64,000 bases of DNA, from contig NZ_BJDU01000001.1 of the NCBI RefSeq assembly GCF_005405305.1, positions 60,791-124,790 of the forward strand. Direction: 5' to 3'. The notes under the pieces were generated by a model. The model did not search any database and was not told where the DNA came from. It saw nothing but the letters and a program-made list of their open reading frames with translations. The DNA comes from Companilactobacillus formosensis. GTDB taxonomy: Bacteria > Bacillota > Bacilli > Lactobacillales > Lactobacillaceae. The translations under genes were made by a program, and so were the position numbers. Shown piece after piece: positions 32,742 to 41,748 of the stretch. Each line of letters opens with the position of its first letter. The first letter of the stretch is position 1.

Positions 32742-34749
32742 TCCTTACCGTTATACATTAAGACTCGCCGTTGACAAAAATGTTTATACTGCTGAAAAGA
32801 AACAGAGATTAATTGATTTTGTCAAAAAAGCTCATATTTCAGATGTTGCCTTTTTCCTAAATCAAGAAGAATTGTCAGATACTCATATTACTTTAGATAA
32901 AGCCAAAGAATTAATTAAAGATGTTGATGAAATAAGTCAACCGCTCAAAGAATTAGGCGTAACAATCAGTTTGAATCCATGGACTACGATGAATCATTCT
33001 GATCGAGGAATTGCAATTAAGCATGAGCTTGATATTAAGCCAATGGTCAATTATCAAGGCGTTACTAGTTTATCTATGGCTTGTCCTGGATACAGTGGTT
33101 GGGCTGATTATATCAGTGATATCTATGCCATCTGGGCAAGTATTCACCCACATGAACTATGGCTGGAAGATGACTTCAGACATTATAAGAACGCACCCTT
33201 CAAATTAGGTTGTTTCTGCGATGATCATATGAAGCAGTACAACGACATCTTACAAACCGACCTGTCTCGTGAGGAATTCGTCCACAAAATGTTCACTGGT
33301 GGCGAGAATATTTATCGTAATGCTTACTTACAAGTTGCTCGAAAAGAAATTTTCCATGTAGCTCATATGATTGAACAAAAAGTTCATGCCGTTTCACCAA
33401 CCACGACGTTAGGACTAATGAGTTCTTGGCCAGAAGTGCACGCTCTTGAGGGACGTGACTGGCAAAAACTTTTGGACTTAATGAGTGGCGAAGATACTCC
33501 AGCTGTTTCCAGACCACATTTGCCTGCTTACAACGAGGTAAGTCCGCAGCAATATGCTAGAGATTTTGAAAAATATACAGTTGCAACGAGAACGGAAGTT
33601 GGCGACAAACATAAGATTTATCCAGAAATGGAAAGTTTCTTATATTCACCTTATGCTAAGTCAAATAAATTTACTCAATTTCAATTAGATACAACGAGTT
33701 TAGTTCATGCTGACGGCGTTTTGCTAAATATGTTCAGTATGATGGGGGACGGGATCAATCCGACTTACCGTTATGACGCTTTACTAGATGATGACAAAGA
33801 ATTTTTAGATTTCTTATACAATCATGGCGTCGATATTGAACAACGTGGCGGCGTTATCGTACCGATGAACCAAGACGTTGCACAAACAAAAATTGACGAA
33901 GAGGGTACTCTTGAAGGTTTAGTAGCATCACAAACACAATGGTTAGAGCTACTTTCCACAATGGGAATTGCAACGAAACCATTAAATTATATTGATCAGG
34001 AAATCAAAAATAAATGTGTTGCTGTTACAGGTAACTTCTTGAATACCTTGAGTGATGAACAAATTACTCAATTGTTAACACGTAACTTTGTCCTTTTGGA
34101 TGGGGATGCAGTCGTTATATTAAACAATCGTCATTTATTGAACTTGATCAATGCAACTAGTATCGAAGTGCTTAAGAATCGTTCGGGACAACAGTCTTTT
34201 GAACAATTTGATGGTACGACAATTTCAGGAATCAGTGATCCAAGAATTACTATGTTGACTCACACTGGCGATTACGTAAGAATCCAATACCAATCTCAAG
34301 TTAAAGTACATTCACATGCTTACGATCGCTTTGAGAACAATTTAGGTCCAGTAACTGTCAGCGATGACAAATTTTATATCCTCCCAATGACCGACTCTCC
34401 AAAATACGGTTGGCAAGCGCAATATACCGATATTCGTGAGGGCGATATAAAGCATTTCTTTGAAGAACAGTTAAGCGTTCCACACTTAGTCAACATGTAC
34501 AATTGCAAGATGGTTATCGATGAGGCACAGACTCAAATGATTGTCAGCAATTGGTCAATCGATAATGTTGATGGAATTAATTTCTTCTTGAAAGACCGCA
34601 GTGTCAAGCAAGTTTCTATTACATATCGTGATGAAAACAATCAAATGCAAAATGAAGTTTTAGATGTCACTTTGGATAAAAAGGGAATCTATCACGTCGA
34701 CTTCACTGTTAAAGAATTAGCAGTTGTTCACATTCAATTCTTAGACTAA
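32734..34749 (+). CDS. Unassigned glycoside-hydrolase-like enzyme (671 aa)
   Basis: Start at ATG 32734, overlapping the IIA gene by eight bases. No signal peptide, so cytosolic. Residues ~1-390 look like a TIM barrel: LGVTISLNPWTTMNHSDRG, MACPGYSGWADYISDIYAIW, ELWLEDDFRHYKNAPFKLGC, TTLGLMSSWPEVHALEGRDW and IYPEMESFLYSPYAKS. Acidic candidates are E145, D146 and D147 after the ELW strand, and E298 or E300. The remaining ~280 residues include a mixed alpha/beta part and a C-terminal beta-rich domain. The pattern recalls clan GH-A enzymes such as GH42, but I cannot place it in a family. It occupies the place of the GH35 phospho-beta-galactosidase in lacto-N-biose/galacto-N-biose PTS operons, so a role in splitting a phosphorylated HexNAc disaccharide or glycoside is a reasonable guess. 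Confidence 0.6.
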   Translation: MNNPYRYTLRLAVDKNVYTAEKKQRLIDFVKKAHISDVAFFLNQEELSDTHITLDKAKELIKDVDEISQPLKELGVTISLNPWTTMNHSDRGIAIKHELDIKPMVNYQGVTSLSMACPGYSGWADYISDIYAIWASIHPHELWLEDDFRHYKNAPFKLGCFCDDHMKQYNDILQTDLSREEFVHKMFTGGENIYRNAYLQVARKEIFHVAHMIEQKVHAVSPTTTLGLMSSWPEVHALEGRDWQKLLDLMSGEDTPAVSRPHLPAYNEVSPQQYARDFEKYTVATRTEVGDKHKIYPEMESFLYSPYAKSNKFTQFQLDTTSLVHADGVLLNMFSMMGDGINPTYRYDALLDDDKEFLDFLYNHGVDIEQRGGVIVPMNQDVAQTKIDEEGTLEGLVASQTQWLELLSTMGIATKPLNYIDQEIKNKCVAVTGNFLNTLSDEQITQLLTRNFVLLDGDAVVILNNRHLLNLINATSIEVLKNRSGQQSFEQFDGTTISGISDPRITMLTHTGDYVRIQYQSQVKVHSHAYDRFENNLGPVTVSDDKFYILPMTDSPKYGWQAQYTDIREGDIKHFFEEQLSVPHLVNMYNCKMVIDEAQTQMIVSNWSIDNVDGINFFLKDRSVKQVSITYRDENNQMQNEVLDVTLDKKGIYHVDFTVKELAVVHIQFLD

Positions 34750-34776
34750 ATAAATAGAGAAGGGATTTTCAATATC

Positions 34777-35949
34777 ATGTTTACTAAAACAGATCAAGAA
34801 CTAGAAAAAATGGGTGCTAAAATTACAACCCGTGAAATTCAACAACAACCAGATTTATGGAAAGAGGCTTTCCAAAACTACACTGATAAGAAATCAGAAA
34901 TAGATAGCTTTTTAAAACAAATTACAGACAAATTTGCGGATCAAAAGATTAGAGTTATCTTCACTGGTGCTGGTACTTCAGCTTATGTAGGCGATACCTT
35001 GAGACCATATTTAAATCGTGTTGGCGATACATCGCGTTTTGTCTTTGAAAGCATTCCCACAACTGATATTGTATCTGCTCCTTTAGACAATCTAAGAAGT
35101 GAAGATCCAACTATCTTAGTATCATTTGCTAGAAGTGGTAATTCACCAGAGAGTGTTGCTACAGTTGAATTAGCTGAAAAACTCATTAAGAATTTGTATC
35201 AAATCACTATCACTTGTGCCCCTGAAGGACATTTAGCAAAGAAAGCTGAAACTGAAGATGCTAATCTTTTACTTCTTCAACCAGCGCTTTCAAATGATAA
35301 GGGATTCGCCATGACCGGAAGCTTCTCTTGTATGACTTTAACGGCCGCATTGATTTTTGATACAAATGCTGAAGACAAGAAAGCTTCTTGGGTTGATACA
35401 ATGATCAAGATGGGTCAAGAAGTCATTAGCCGTGAAGATGAAATTCAAGCCTATGCTGACTTAGACTATGATCGTATTACTTACCTTGGTAGTGGTTCAC
35501 TTTCAGGACTTACTCGTGAAGCCCAATTGAAAGTTCTTGAACTAACTGCTGGTGCTTTGACAACAATCTTTGATTCATCAATGGGATTCCGTCATGGTCC
35601 AAAATCATATGTTAACGGTAAAACAATTGTCTTTGATTTCTTAAGCAACGATAAATACACTCGCCAATATGATGTTGATATTTTGGAAGAAATCAAAGGG
35701 GATGAAATCTGCGAAAAAGTTGTTGGTGTCGGAACTTCTGCTGACAACGACTTCTCAGGCGACAACTTCTTTATTAAAGCTGGAGACAAAGATCTTCCAG
35801 AACTTTACCAAGCATTGCCTGACGTAGTATTTGCTCAAACATTTGCATTGATGAACTCAATCAAAGTTAATAACACTCCTGATACACCATCAGCTAGTGG
35901 TACTGTTAACCGTGTTGTTAAAGGTGTAACGATTCACGATTACGAATAA
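34777..35949 (+). CDS. agaS: AgaS-type SIS-domain amino-sugar phosphate deaminase/isomerase (390 aa)
   Basis: Matches E. coli AgaS along its length: RVIFTGAGTSAYVGDTLRPY, LVSFARSGNSPESVATVELA, KGFAMTGSFSCMT, LGSGSLSGLTREAQLKVLEL, MGFRHGPKS and NTPDTPSASGTVNRVVKGV. AgaS converts galactosamine-6-phosphate (or glucosamine-6-phosphate) to the ketohexose phosphate with release of ammonia, after deacetylation by an AgaA/NagA enzyme. Two SIS domains (about 45-200 and 225-375). AGAAGGG precedes ATG 34777. Last gene of the PTS transcript before a terminator; the nagA genes follow with their own promoters. Confidence 0.88.
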   Translation: MFTKTDQELEKMGAKITTREIQQQPDLWKEAFQNYTDKKSEIDSFLKQITDKFADQKIRVIFTGAGTSAYVGDTLRPYLNRVGDTSRFVFESIPTTDIVSAPLDNLRSEDPTILVSFARSGNSPESVATVELAEKLIKNLYQITITCAPEGHLAKKAETEDANLLLLQPALSNDKGFAMTGSFSCMTLTAALIFDTNAEDKKASWVDTMIKMGQEVISREDEIQAYADLDYDRITYLGSGSLSGLTREAQLKVLELTAGALTTIFDSSMGFRHGPKSYVNGKTIVFDFLSNDKYTRQYDVDILEEIKGDEICEKVVGVGTSADNDFSGDNFFIKAGDKDLPELYQALPDVVFAQTFALMNSIKVNNTPDTPSASGTVNRVVKGVTIHDYE

Positions 35950-35957
35950 AAACTTTT

Positions 35958-35992
35958 AAAAAGGTTGAGACATTAATTTGTTTCAACCTTTT
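35958..35992 (+). terminator. Rho-independent terminator after agaS
   Basis: AAAAAGGTTGA / TCAACCTTTT hairpin with a T-rich end. It separates the PTS operon from the first nagA gene. Confidence 0.78.
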
Positions 35993-36005
35993 ATTGCAAA
36001 AGGTA

Positions 36006-36036
36006 TGGTATAGACCGATTTCTGGTGCTATAATAC
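36006..36036 (+). promoter_or_regulatory. Promoter of nagA copy 1 with NagR-type operator
   Basis: TGGTATAGACCG (36006-36017) resembles the B. subtilis NagR/YvoA dre consensus (TGGTATAGACCA as I remember it). It includes a TGGTAT -35 lying 17 bases before the TATAAT -10 at 36029-36034. An operator over the -35 fits repression. Confidence 0.55.
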
Positions 36037-36062
36037 TTTATATATTTGGAGGAGATGTGGAA

Positions 36063-37223
36063 ATGACGTACTATATTCATGCTAAGAAATTCTTTTTACA
36101 CAATACTACTGAACACGGTGGTTACTTAGAAATCACTGATGACGGTAAGTTTGGTAAATACTTCACTGAAGAAGATGGAAAGCCAGCAGGCAAAGTTGTC
36201 GATTACTCAGATAAATTCATCGCCCCAGGTCTAGTCGACACACATATTCATGGAACTTGCGGTCATGATGTTATGGATAATGACTTTGAAGGTATCAACG
36301 AAATGTCAGAAGGTTTACTTAAGACAGGTGTTACTTCATGGTTACCAACAACTTTGACAGCTTCACATGAAGAGTTCTTGAACGTATGTAAAACAATTGG
36401 TGACAATTACCAAAAGGCTACTGGTGCTAAAATTCAAGGTATTCATCTTGAAGGTCCATTTTATACAGAAGAACACAAAGGTGCTCAAAATCCTAAGTAC
36501 TTTAGAGATCCAAGTGTTGAAGAATTCAATGATTGGCAAGATGCTGCTCATGGAATCATCAAGAAAATCTCAATTGCTGCTGAACGTGATGGTGCACTTG
36601 ATTTTATTAAAGAAGTTACAGCTAATGATGTAGCAGTTGCTATTGGTCACACGAATGCAACTTTTGCTCAAGTTAAAAAAGCTGTTGAAGCTGGAGCTAG
36701 CGTCTTCACACATGCCTTTAATGGTATGAGAGGTTTCACACATCGTGAACCAGGAGTTGCCGGTGCAGCTATGGGCTTGGATGGAATTTATGATGAGTTG
36801 ATCTGTGATGGTCACCACGTTCATCCATTCTCTGTTAAGATGTTGATCAACGCTCAAACACCTGACCACGTTGCTTTGATTACAGATTGTATGAGAGCCG
36901 GTTTGATGCCAGAAGGTGATTATGTTTTAGGTGAATTGCCAGTTATCGTAGAAAACGGTACAGCTAGACTTAAAGACGAATCACACAACCTAGCCGGAAG
37001 TATTTTGCAATTGAAACAAGGCGTTAAAAACGTTGTTGACTGGGATATTGCAACACCAGCTCAAGCAGTCAAGATGGGTAGTTACGTACCAGCTAAGAGT
37101 ACTTATATTGATGACAAATGTGGTATTATCGCACAAGGCCGTGACGCAGACTTTATCGTATTAGATGAAGACATGGAATTGAGCGAAACATATTTGGACG
37201 GAGTAAGCCGTTACCAAAGATAG
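36063..37223 (+). CDS. nagA: N-acetylglucosamine/galactosamine-6-phosphate deacetylase, copy 1 (386 aa)
   Basis: Amidohydrolase-superfamily metal enzyme removing acetate from GlcNAc-6-P or GalNAc-6-P. Start at ATG 36063 behind GGAGGAG; the longer in-frame version is rejected. Metal and substrate residues are visible: DTHIHGT, HLEGPFYTEEHKGA (Glu ligand), AIGHTNATF (His), VFTHAFNGM (His) and ALITDCMRAG (Asp). N-terminal and C-terminal strands form the small beta domain. It supplies AgaS with the free amino sugar phosphate. It has its own promoter with a NagR-type operator. A paralogue follows 137 bases downstream. Confidence 0.9.
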   Translation: MTYYIHAKKFFLHNTTEHGGYLEITDDGKFGKYFTEEDGKPAGKVVDYSDKFIAPGLVDTHIHGTCGHDVMDNDFEGINEMSEGLLKTGVTSWLPTTLTASHEEFLNVCKTIGDNYQKATGAKIQGIHLEGPFYTEEHKGAQNPKYFRDPSVEEFNDWQDAAHGIIKKISIAAERDGALDFIKEVTANDVAVAIGHTNATFAQVKKAVEAGASVFTHAFNGMRGFTHREPGVAGAAMGLDGIYDELICDGHHVHPFSVKMLINAQTPDHVALITDCMRAGLMPEGDYVLGELPVIVENGTARLKDESHNLAGSILQLKQGVKNVVDWDIATPAQAVKMGSYVPAKSTYIDDKCGIIAQGRDADFIVLDEDMELSETYLDGVSRYQR

Positions 37224-37230
37224 ATACAGT

Positions 37231-37292
37231 AAATCCCTTATTGATTGATATGTGAAAGCCTTTCATATAACTTTCAAAAAGGGATTTTTTTT
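37231..37292 (+). terminator. Rho-independent terminator after nagA copy 1
   Basis: Outer stem AAATCCCTT / AAGGGATTT plus inner stem ATATGTGAAAG / CTTTCATAT, followed by a run of T. Confidence 0.8.
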
Positions 37293-37305
37293 AAGGTCGA
37301 ATACA

Positions 37306-37335
37306 AGGTATAGACCAAATAGAGTGTTATAATTA
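37306..37335 (+). promoter_or_regulatory. Promoter of nagA copy 2 with NagR-type operator
   Basis: AGGTATAGACCA (37306-37317) with a TATAAT-like -10 (37327-37333, GTTATAAT) 16-17 bases after the GGTAT -35. Same architecture as at nagA copy 1, implying shared regulation. Confidence 0.55.
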
Positions 37336-37360
37336 TGGAGTAAATTAAGGAGGAAAAACG

Positions 37361-38521
37361 ATGTCATATTATATTCATGCTAAGAAATTCTTTTTAAAGA
37401 ACACAACTGAAAATGGGGGTTATCTAGAAGTTACTGACGATGGTAAATTTGGTAAATTTATTCCAGCCGACGGTAACAAACCAGAAGGTAAAATTGTTGA
37501 TTATTCAGACAAATTTATCGCTCCTGGACTTGTAGATACTCACATTCATGGTCTTGTAGGTCATGATGTTATGGATGATGATTTTGACAAGTTGAACGAA
37601 ATGTCAGAAGGTCTACTAAAAGCTGGTGTAACTTCATGGTTGCCAACAACTTTGACAGCTTCACACGACCAACTTTTGAGTATTTGCCACACAATTGGTG
37701 ATAATTACAAGAAGATTACTGGTGCTAAAGTTCAAGGAATCCACTTTGAAGGACCTTTCTATACAGAAAAACACAAGGGTGCTCAAAATCCTAAATACTT
37801 CAGAGATCCAGACGTTGATGAATTTAATGACTGGCAAGATGCTGCTCATGGCATGATTAAGAAAATTTCAATCGCTCCTGAAAGAAAAGGTTCAGCTGAA
37901 TTCGTTAAGGAAGTAGCTTCTGATAACGTTGCTGTTTACTTAGGACACAGTGATGCTACATTTGAACAAGCTAAGGCTTGTGTTGAAGCCGGTGCTACTG
38001 GATTTACACACACATACAATGGTATGAGTGGTTTGAATCATAGAGTTCCTGGTATGGTAGGTGCAGCTCTTTCAATGCACTTGGTAGATGATGAATTGAT
38101 CTGTGACGGACACCACGTAAATCCTTATGCTGCAAGAATCGTAATCGAAAAGAAGGGTGCCGAACACGTTGCTTTGATTACTGATTGTATGCGTGCTGGT
38201 TTGATGCCAGATGGTGATTACGTACTAGGTGAACTACCTGTTGTTGTTGCTAATGGAACTGCTAGATTAAAGGCAGAACCACACAGTTTAGCTGGATCAA
38301 TCCTTATGTTAAATGAAGCTATTAAGAATGTTGTTGACTGGAACATTGCTACAGATGAAGAAGCTGTTGAAATGGCTAGTTATACAGCTGCTAAGAGTTC
38401 AAAAGTTCTTGATAAATGTGGTATCATTGCTGACGGACGTGACGCTGACTTTATCGTTTTGAACGATGATATGAGCCTATCAGAGACATACCTTGACGGT
38501 GTTTCACGTTATCAAGCTTAA
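37361..38521 (+). CDS. nagA: N-acetylglucosamine/galactosamine-6-phosphate deacetylase, copy 2 (386 aa)
   Basis: Same length as copy 1 and highly similar (for example YYIHAKKFFLKNTTENGGYL, EGPFYTEKHKGAQNPKYFRD). All metal ligands are present: DTHIHGL, HFEGPFYTE, YLGHSDATF, FTHTYNGM and ALITDCMRAG. Differences cluster around the substrate side: GHTNATFAQ against GHSDATFEQ, THAFNGMRGFTHREPG against THTYNGMSGLNHRVPG. The pair may thus split the work between GlcNAc-6-P and GalNAc-6-P, or be a dosage duplication. AAGGAGGAAAAACG precedes ATG 37361; own promoter and terminator. Confidence 0.9.
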   Translation: MSYYIHAKKFFLKNTTENGGYLEVTDDGKFGKFIPADGNKPEGKIVDYSDKFIAPGLVDTHIHGLVGHDVMDDDFDKLNEMSEGLLKAGVTSWLPTTLTASHDQLLSICHTIGDNYKKITGAKVQGIHFEGPFYTEKHKGAQNPKYFRDPDVDEFNDWQDAAHGMIKKISIAPERKGSAEFVKEVASDNVAVYLGHSDATFEQAKACVEAGATGFTHTYNGMSGLNHRVPGMVGAALSMHLVDDELICDGHHVNPYAARIVIEKKGAEHVALITDCMRAGLMPDGDYVLGELPVVVANGTARLKAEPHSLAGSILMLNEAIKNVVDWNIATDEEAVEMASYTAAKSSKVLDKCGIIADGRDADFIVLNDDMSLSETYLDGVSRYQA

Positions 38522-38558
38522 TTAATAGATACCGATAATTATTTTTAAAAAGACTGTT

Positions 38559-38592
38559 AAACCGAGAATATAAATGTACTCTCGGTTTTTTT
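38559..38592 (+). terminator. Rho-independent terminator after nagA copy 2
   Basis: AAACCGAGA / TCTCGGTTT hairpin followed by T residues. Confidence 0.88.
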
Positions 38593-38636
38593 GTTACTTG
38601 CATATTGTTGTATACTCTATCTATTGGAGGATTATT

Positions 38637-39380
38637 ATGTCAAAAAAAATTGTTGCGCATAGAGGAATACCTACCTTAGCACCTGAGAATACCATGGCAT
38701 CATTCAATACTGTTGCCGATTGCGATGTGAAGTGGATAGAAACTGATCTTAGTATCACTAAAGATGAACAAGTTTTTGTTATTCATGACGATAAATTAGA
38801 CCGGACAACTAACATTTCCGGTTCAATTGAGACAGTTGATAGTTCCGAAGTAAAAAATGCTGATGCCGGTTATTGGTTTGCCGAAAGATTTCGTGGTGAA
38901 AAGGTACCTACCTTGGACCAACTAATCGACTTCCTTAATATTCACAAGATCAACGCTAATATTGAACTAAAGGGTGTTGTGGGGGACAATGCCAATTATT
39001 TAGCTGATAAATTAGTCGAAAAATTTGCTGAAGCTTTGGATCGTTTGGATGACCAAGTAGAATTGATTATTTCTAGTTTTAATCCCATCATGTTGGAAAA
39101 AATGTATCAACTAAAGCCGAACTTGAAGTATGCCGTTTTGTTCAGTAAGGCTACTTTGGGAGATGATTGGAATTTAGTTATGCAAGCTTGTCATGCTAAA
39201 ATCGTTCACCCAGACAGTAATGGTTTGACTGAAGCAAAAGTTAAGAAAATGAAAGATTATGGTTACGAAATCAATGTTTGGACGGTTGACGATATCAATC
39301 GGGCTCAAGAGTTGTTGAGTTGGGGCGTTGATGGCGTGATTACTAATATTGCTGATAGAATGCTTTTCTTAGAAAAATAG
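38637..39380 (+). CDS. glpQ: Glycerophosphodiester phosphodiesterase (247 aa)
   Basis: Hydrolyses glycerophosphodiesters to glycerol-3-phosphate and an alcohol. I start at ATG 38637 behind TTGGAGGA; the longer in-frame version runs through the previous terminator. Motifs: VAHRGIPTLAPENTMASF, IETDLSITKDEQVFVIHDD (metal and catalytic residues) and the late INVWTVDDI. No signal peptide, so cytosolic. Length is standard for the small GDPD proteins. Possible role in lipid or teichoic-acid turnover. Confidence 0.88.
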   Translation: MSKKIVAHRGIPTLAPENTMASFNTVADCDVKWIETDLSITKDEQVFVIHDDKLDRTTNISGSIETVDSSEVKNADAGYWFAERFRGEKVPTLDQLIDFLNIHKINANIELKGVVGDNANYLADKLVEKFAEALDRLDDQVELIISSFNPIMLEKMYQLKPNLKYAVLFSKATLGDDWNLVMQACHAKIVHPDSNGLTEAKVKKMKDYGYEINVWTVDDINRAQELLSWGVDGVITNIADRMLFLEK

Positions 39381-39387
39381 ACAAAAA

Positions 39388-39436
39388 ATGACCTCGGGAT
39401 TCAGTACGACACTGACTATCCTGAGGCCTTTTTGTC
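39388..39436 (+). terminator. Rho-independent terminator after the GDPD gene
   Basis: ACCTCGGGATTCAGT pairs imperfectly with ACTGACTATCCTGAGGC and is followed by TTTTTGT. Confidence 0.7.
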
Positions 39437-39467
39437 TAGACTAATTTGTGTTTTCGGAGGATTCATT

Positions 39468-39797
39468 ATGAAAATTAATAGCTTACTGTTTATTAAAAGG
39501 GGCAGAAGCTTACTCCAAATACGATTTTTATGAATTAACATTGATTGATACTGCAAAATCCGAATTTATTTTCGATTTTGCCTCATCTCGATTCAACCCA
39601 AATTTTTGATACTATCCCATTCTACAACTACCTTAATTACGATTCTTTTAAACCGGTGACGTCTTGGTAGATGTATGCTCTTGCGAGACTTCGAAGATTG
39701 GAAACTACTTAGTTCATTTCCATTCCCCTTACTTTCAAGTATAAACATTCTGGAGACTTATCCAATGAAAAATGGCGGTATCATACTGTTTGTATAA
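39468..39797 (+). pseudogene. Decayed small gene of unknown function
   Basis: A good ribosome site (CGGAGGATTCATT) and ATG 39468 begin MKINSLLFIKRG. The frame then breaks, but the +1 frame continues with AEAYSKYDFYELTLIDTAKS and runs to a TGA near 39607. Further protein-like pieces (YYPILQLP, TGDVLVDVCSCETSKIGNYL) appear in shifting frames up to about 39780, interrupted by stops. This pattern suggests a gene with several frameshifts rather than random DNA. No family recognised. A hairpin TGCAAAATC / GATTTTGC lies inside. Confidence 0.4.
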
Positions 39798-41732
39798 TTA
39801 GGTTGATTCTATGAAGGTCCAATTGAGCGTGGTTTCATAATTACCAGGACTGATTGATCCTGGTTTGAGTTTAAGGAGAAGTCCTTCGTTTTTGTTCCAA
39901 TTTAGATAGTGGAGTTTTTGGTCACGTGTTGAGATAGCCACGAAAGCAGGATGGTCTGAAACATTCGTAACGGTATTGTTTGTAAGATTATGTATTTGTA
40001 AAACTGCTGGCAAATAAGCTTTACTTTTTTGGTCATAAAGAGCGTGGCTTTGAGCTACCATTATTTTGACAGGATTAAAGTTCCGGCGCTGATCGTCAAA
40101 GTCAATAATGTTATTCGGTGCATTAGTATCGTTTAAACGATAGATTAAAGAATTTGGAGCGTACGTTTGAATAGGATTAAAGGTAATATCATGAATTGAT
40201 GGAAAAAACATATTTGTTATGAAATGAAAAGATATTGTAGACCCGTAATTGTGGTAACTGCTGTCATTTTTATCTTCAAGATATGTACCGTAAATAACAG
40301 GCTTTGATTCAAATTCAAAGTTGTTTGAAATTTGTCCAACTTTTAAATTCAATTCGACATTTAAATTTTCTTTATCTTTAAATTTAGTCAGATCAATAAT
40401 CAAATTTTTCTTTTTGAAATTTTCAGTTTGAAGTTTGTATTCAATGTTTTGTTCATCGTTAATCTTTAGTTTAGTAATGTTCACTTGTAGTGGTAATGGA
40501 ATAACTAAAGTTTGATCTTTTAGATTAGTTTTATTGACATTGGATAAATGAAGTCGGTAAGTTAGATCATCGTCCCTAGCGACGTTAGCTAGATTGGTTT
40601 TTGTATCTAACGGATCATCTTTATGACTAGTGTTTTGAATTTGATTGTCGATGCCAATAATAGAATCGGAAATCGTCAATTGGGCATCATTTGTTTTAAA
40701 AAATTCTTTGTCATATTTAAATTTTGCATAATATGAAGAACCATCTAATTTAGAAGTTACATTTTTTAAGGTAAGTTCCGTTTGATTATTATTTGGTAGT
40801 TTTATATATCCAGAGGTTGGTGAAGATTTTTGATACCATTCGATTGATAAGTTGTCTTCAGAATCTCTTTTATCATCTGAGAGCCCTTGAACCTTAAAAG
40901 TTACGTCTTCTCCCAACTTAGCGGACATATCTTCTAAACCACCACCGACGTAAATAGATTTTTCTGCTCTGATTTTTTGTTTATTGATTGAATTAGTAAC
41001 TGAAGCAATGATTGTAACATCTCCAAATTTTTTGGGAGTGGCAGCAGTTATTTTTCCGTTAGAATCAATATTGGCTAATGAATTATCACTTGTTGTCCAT
41101 GTAATATTGTCAGTGGAATCTATGGGTTCTCTAGTGGCAGAAGCAAAAACAGCATTATCGATGAGTGTACTATTTGTGTTTAATAAGTAATTTGAATTAG
41201 TATCGATATTCAATTTTTCAGTATCTATGGGATTTTTGTTGGTTACAACTTTGATAATTTTAGAATAAATTGTTATATCTCGGGAACCCCAAACGGTAAT
41301 ATAATTCTTGTGATAATGGACTTCCAATTGATAATAATTAGTGCCTATTTGAGAATTATCGATGGTAAAATTAGAACCTTTCGCACCTTTTACTGAAGAC
41401 CATATGTTCTTATCTGAAAGTTTCCGCCAAGTGTAGGTATCTTTGACTCCCCATGTTGGAAATCCGGCTGGTCTAATTGGATTAAGATGAATAGTTAGTG
41501 GCGTACCAATTTTCCCGGAATAAAACTCTTGTTGTGGACTGATAAAGCCAGCTTTTCGAGAAATAAATGTTCCGGATTTTCCTGGTGGTGAAGGAGTAAA
41601 AGGTGGACTATCCTGCCCATACGTTTGTAAATCAGTTGTATCCGCCGAAGCACTTTGTACTGTCGAATGATAAGCAATTGGGGTGATGATGATCGTTAAA
41701 AAGAACAGAAATTTCAAAAAGGCGGTCGTCAT
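39798..41732 (-). CDS. Large secreted cell-surface protein with BIG2-like domain (644 aa)
   Basis: AAGGAG precedes ATG 41732. Residues 1-31 form a signal peptide ending SASA. The mature region has an early Pro-rich linker (DSPPFTPSPPGKSG), Ig-like segments, and a BIG2 domain near residues 205-260 (NITWTTSDNSLANIDSNGKI then TAATPKKFGDVTIIASV). Beta-rich repeats follow, and the C-terminus GNYETTLNWTFIEST resembles the last strand of WxL wall-binding domains but with WTF in place of WxL. No LPXTG or membrane anchor. Probably attached non-covalently to the wall. A NagR-type operator lies directly upstream of the start. Confidence 0.65.
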   Translation of the reverse strand: MTTAFLKFLFFLTIIITPIAYHSTVQSASADTTDLQTYGQDSPPFTPSPPGKSGTFISRKAGFISPQQEFYSGKIGTPLTIHLNPIRPAGFPTWGVKDTYTWRKLSDKNIWSSVKGAKGSNFTIDNSQIGTNYYQLEVHYHKNYITVWGSRDITIYSKIIKVVTNKNPIDTEKLNIDTNSNYLLNTNSTLIDNAVFASATREPIDSTDNITWTTSDNSLANIDSNGKITAATPKKFGDVTIIASVTNSINKQKIRAEKSIYVGGGLEDMSAKLGEDVTFKVQGLSDDKRDSEDNLSIEWYQKSSPTSGYIKLPNNNQTELTLKNVTSKLDGSSYYAKFKYDKEFFKTNDAQLTISDSIIGIDNQIQNTSHKDDPLDTKTNLANVARDDDLTYRLHLSNVNKTNLKDQTLVIPLPLQVNITKLKINDEQNIEYKLQTENFKKKNLIIDLTKFKDKENLNVELNLKVGQISNNFEFESKPVIYGTYLEDKNDSSYHNYGSTISFHFITNMFFPSIHDITFNPIQTYAPNSLIYRLNDTNAPNNIIDFDDQRRNFNPVKIMVAQSHALYDQKSKAYLPAVLQIHNLTNNTVTNVSDHPAFVAISTRDQKLHYLNWNKNEGLLLKLKPGSISPGNYETTLNWTFIEST

Positions 41733-41748
41733 GATATTTTCTCCTTAG

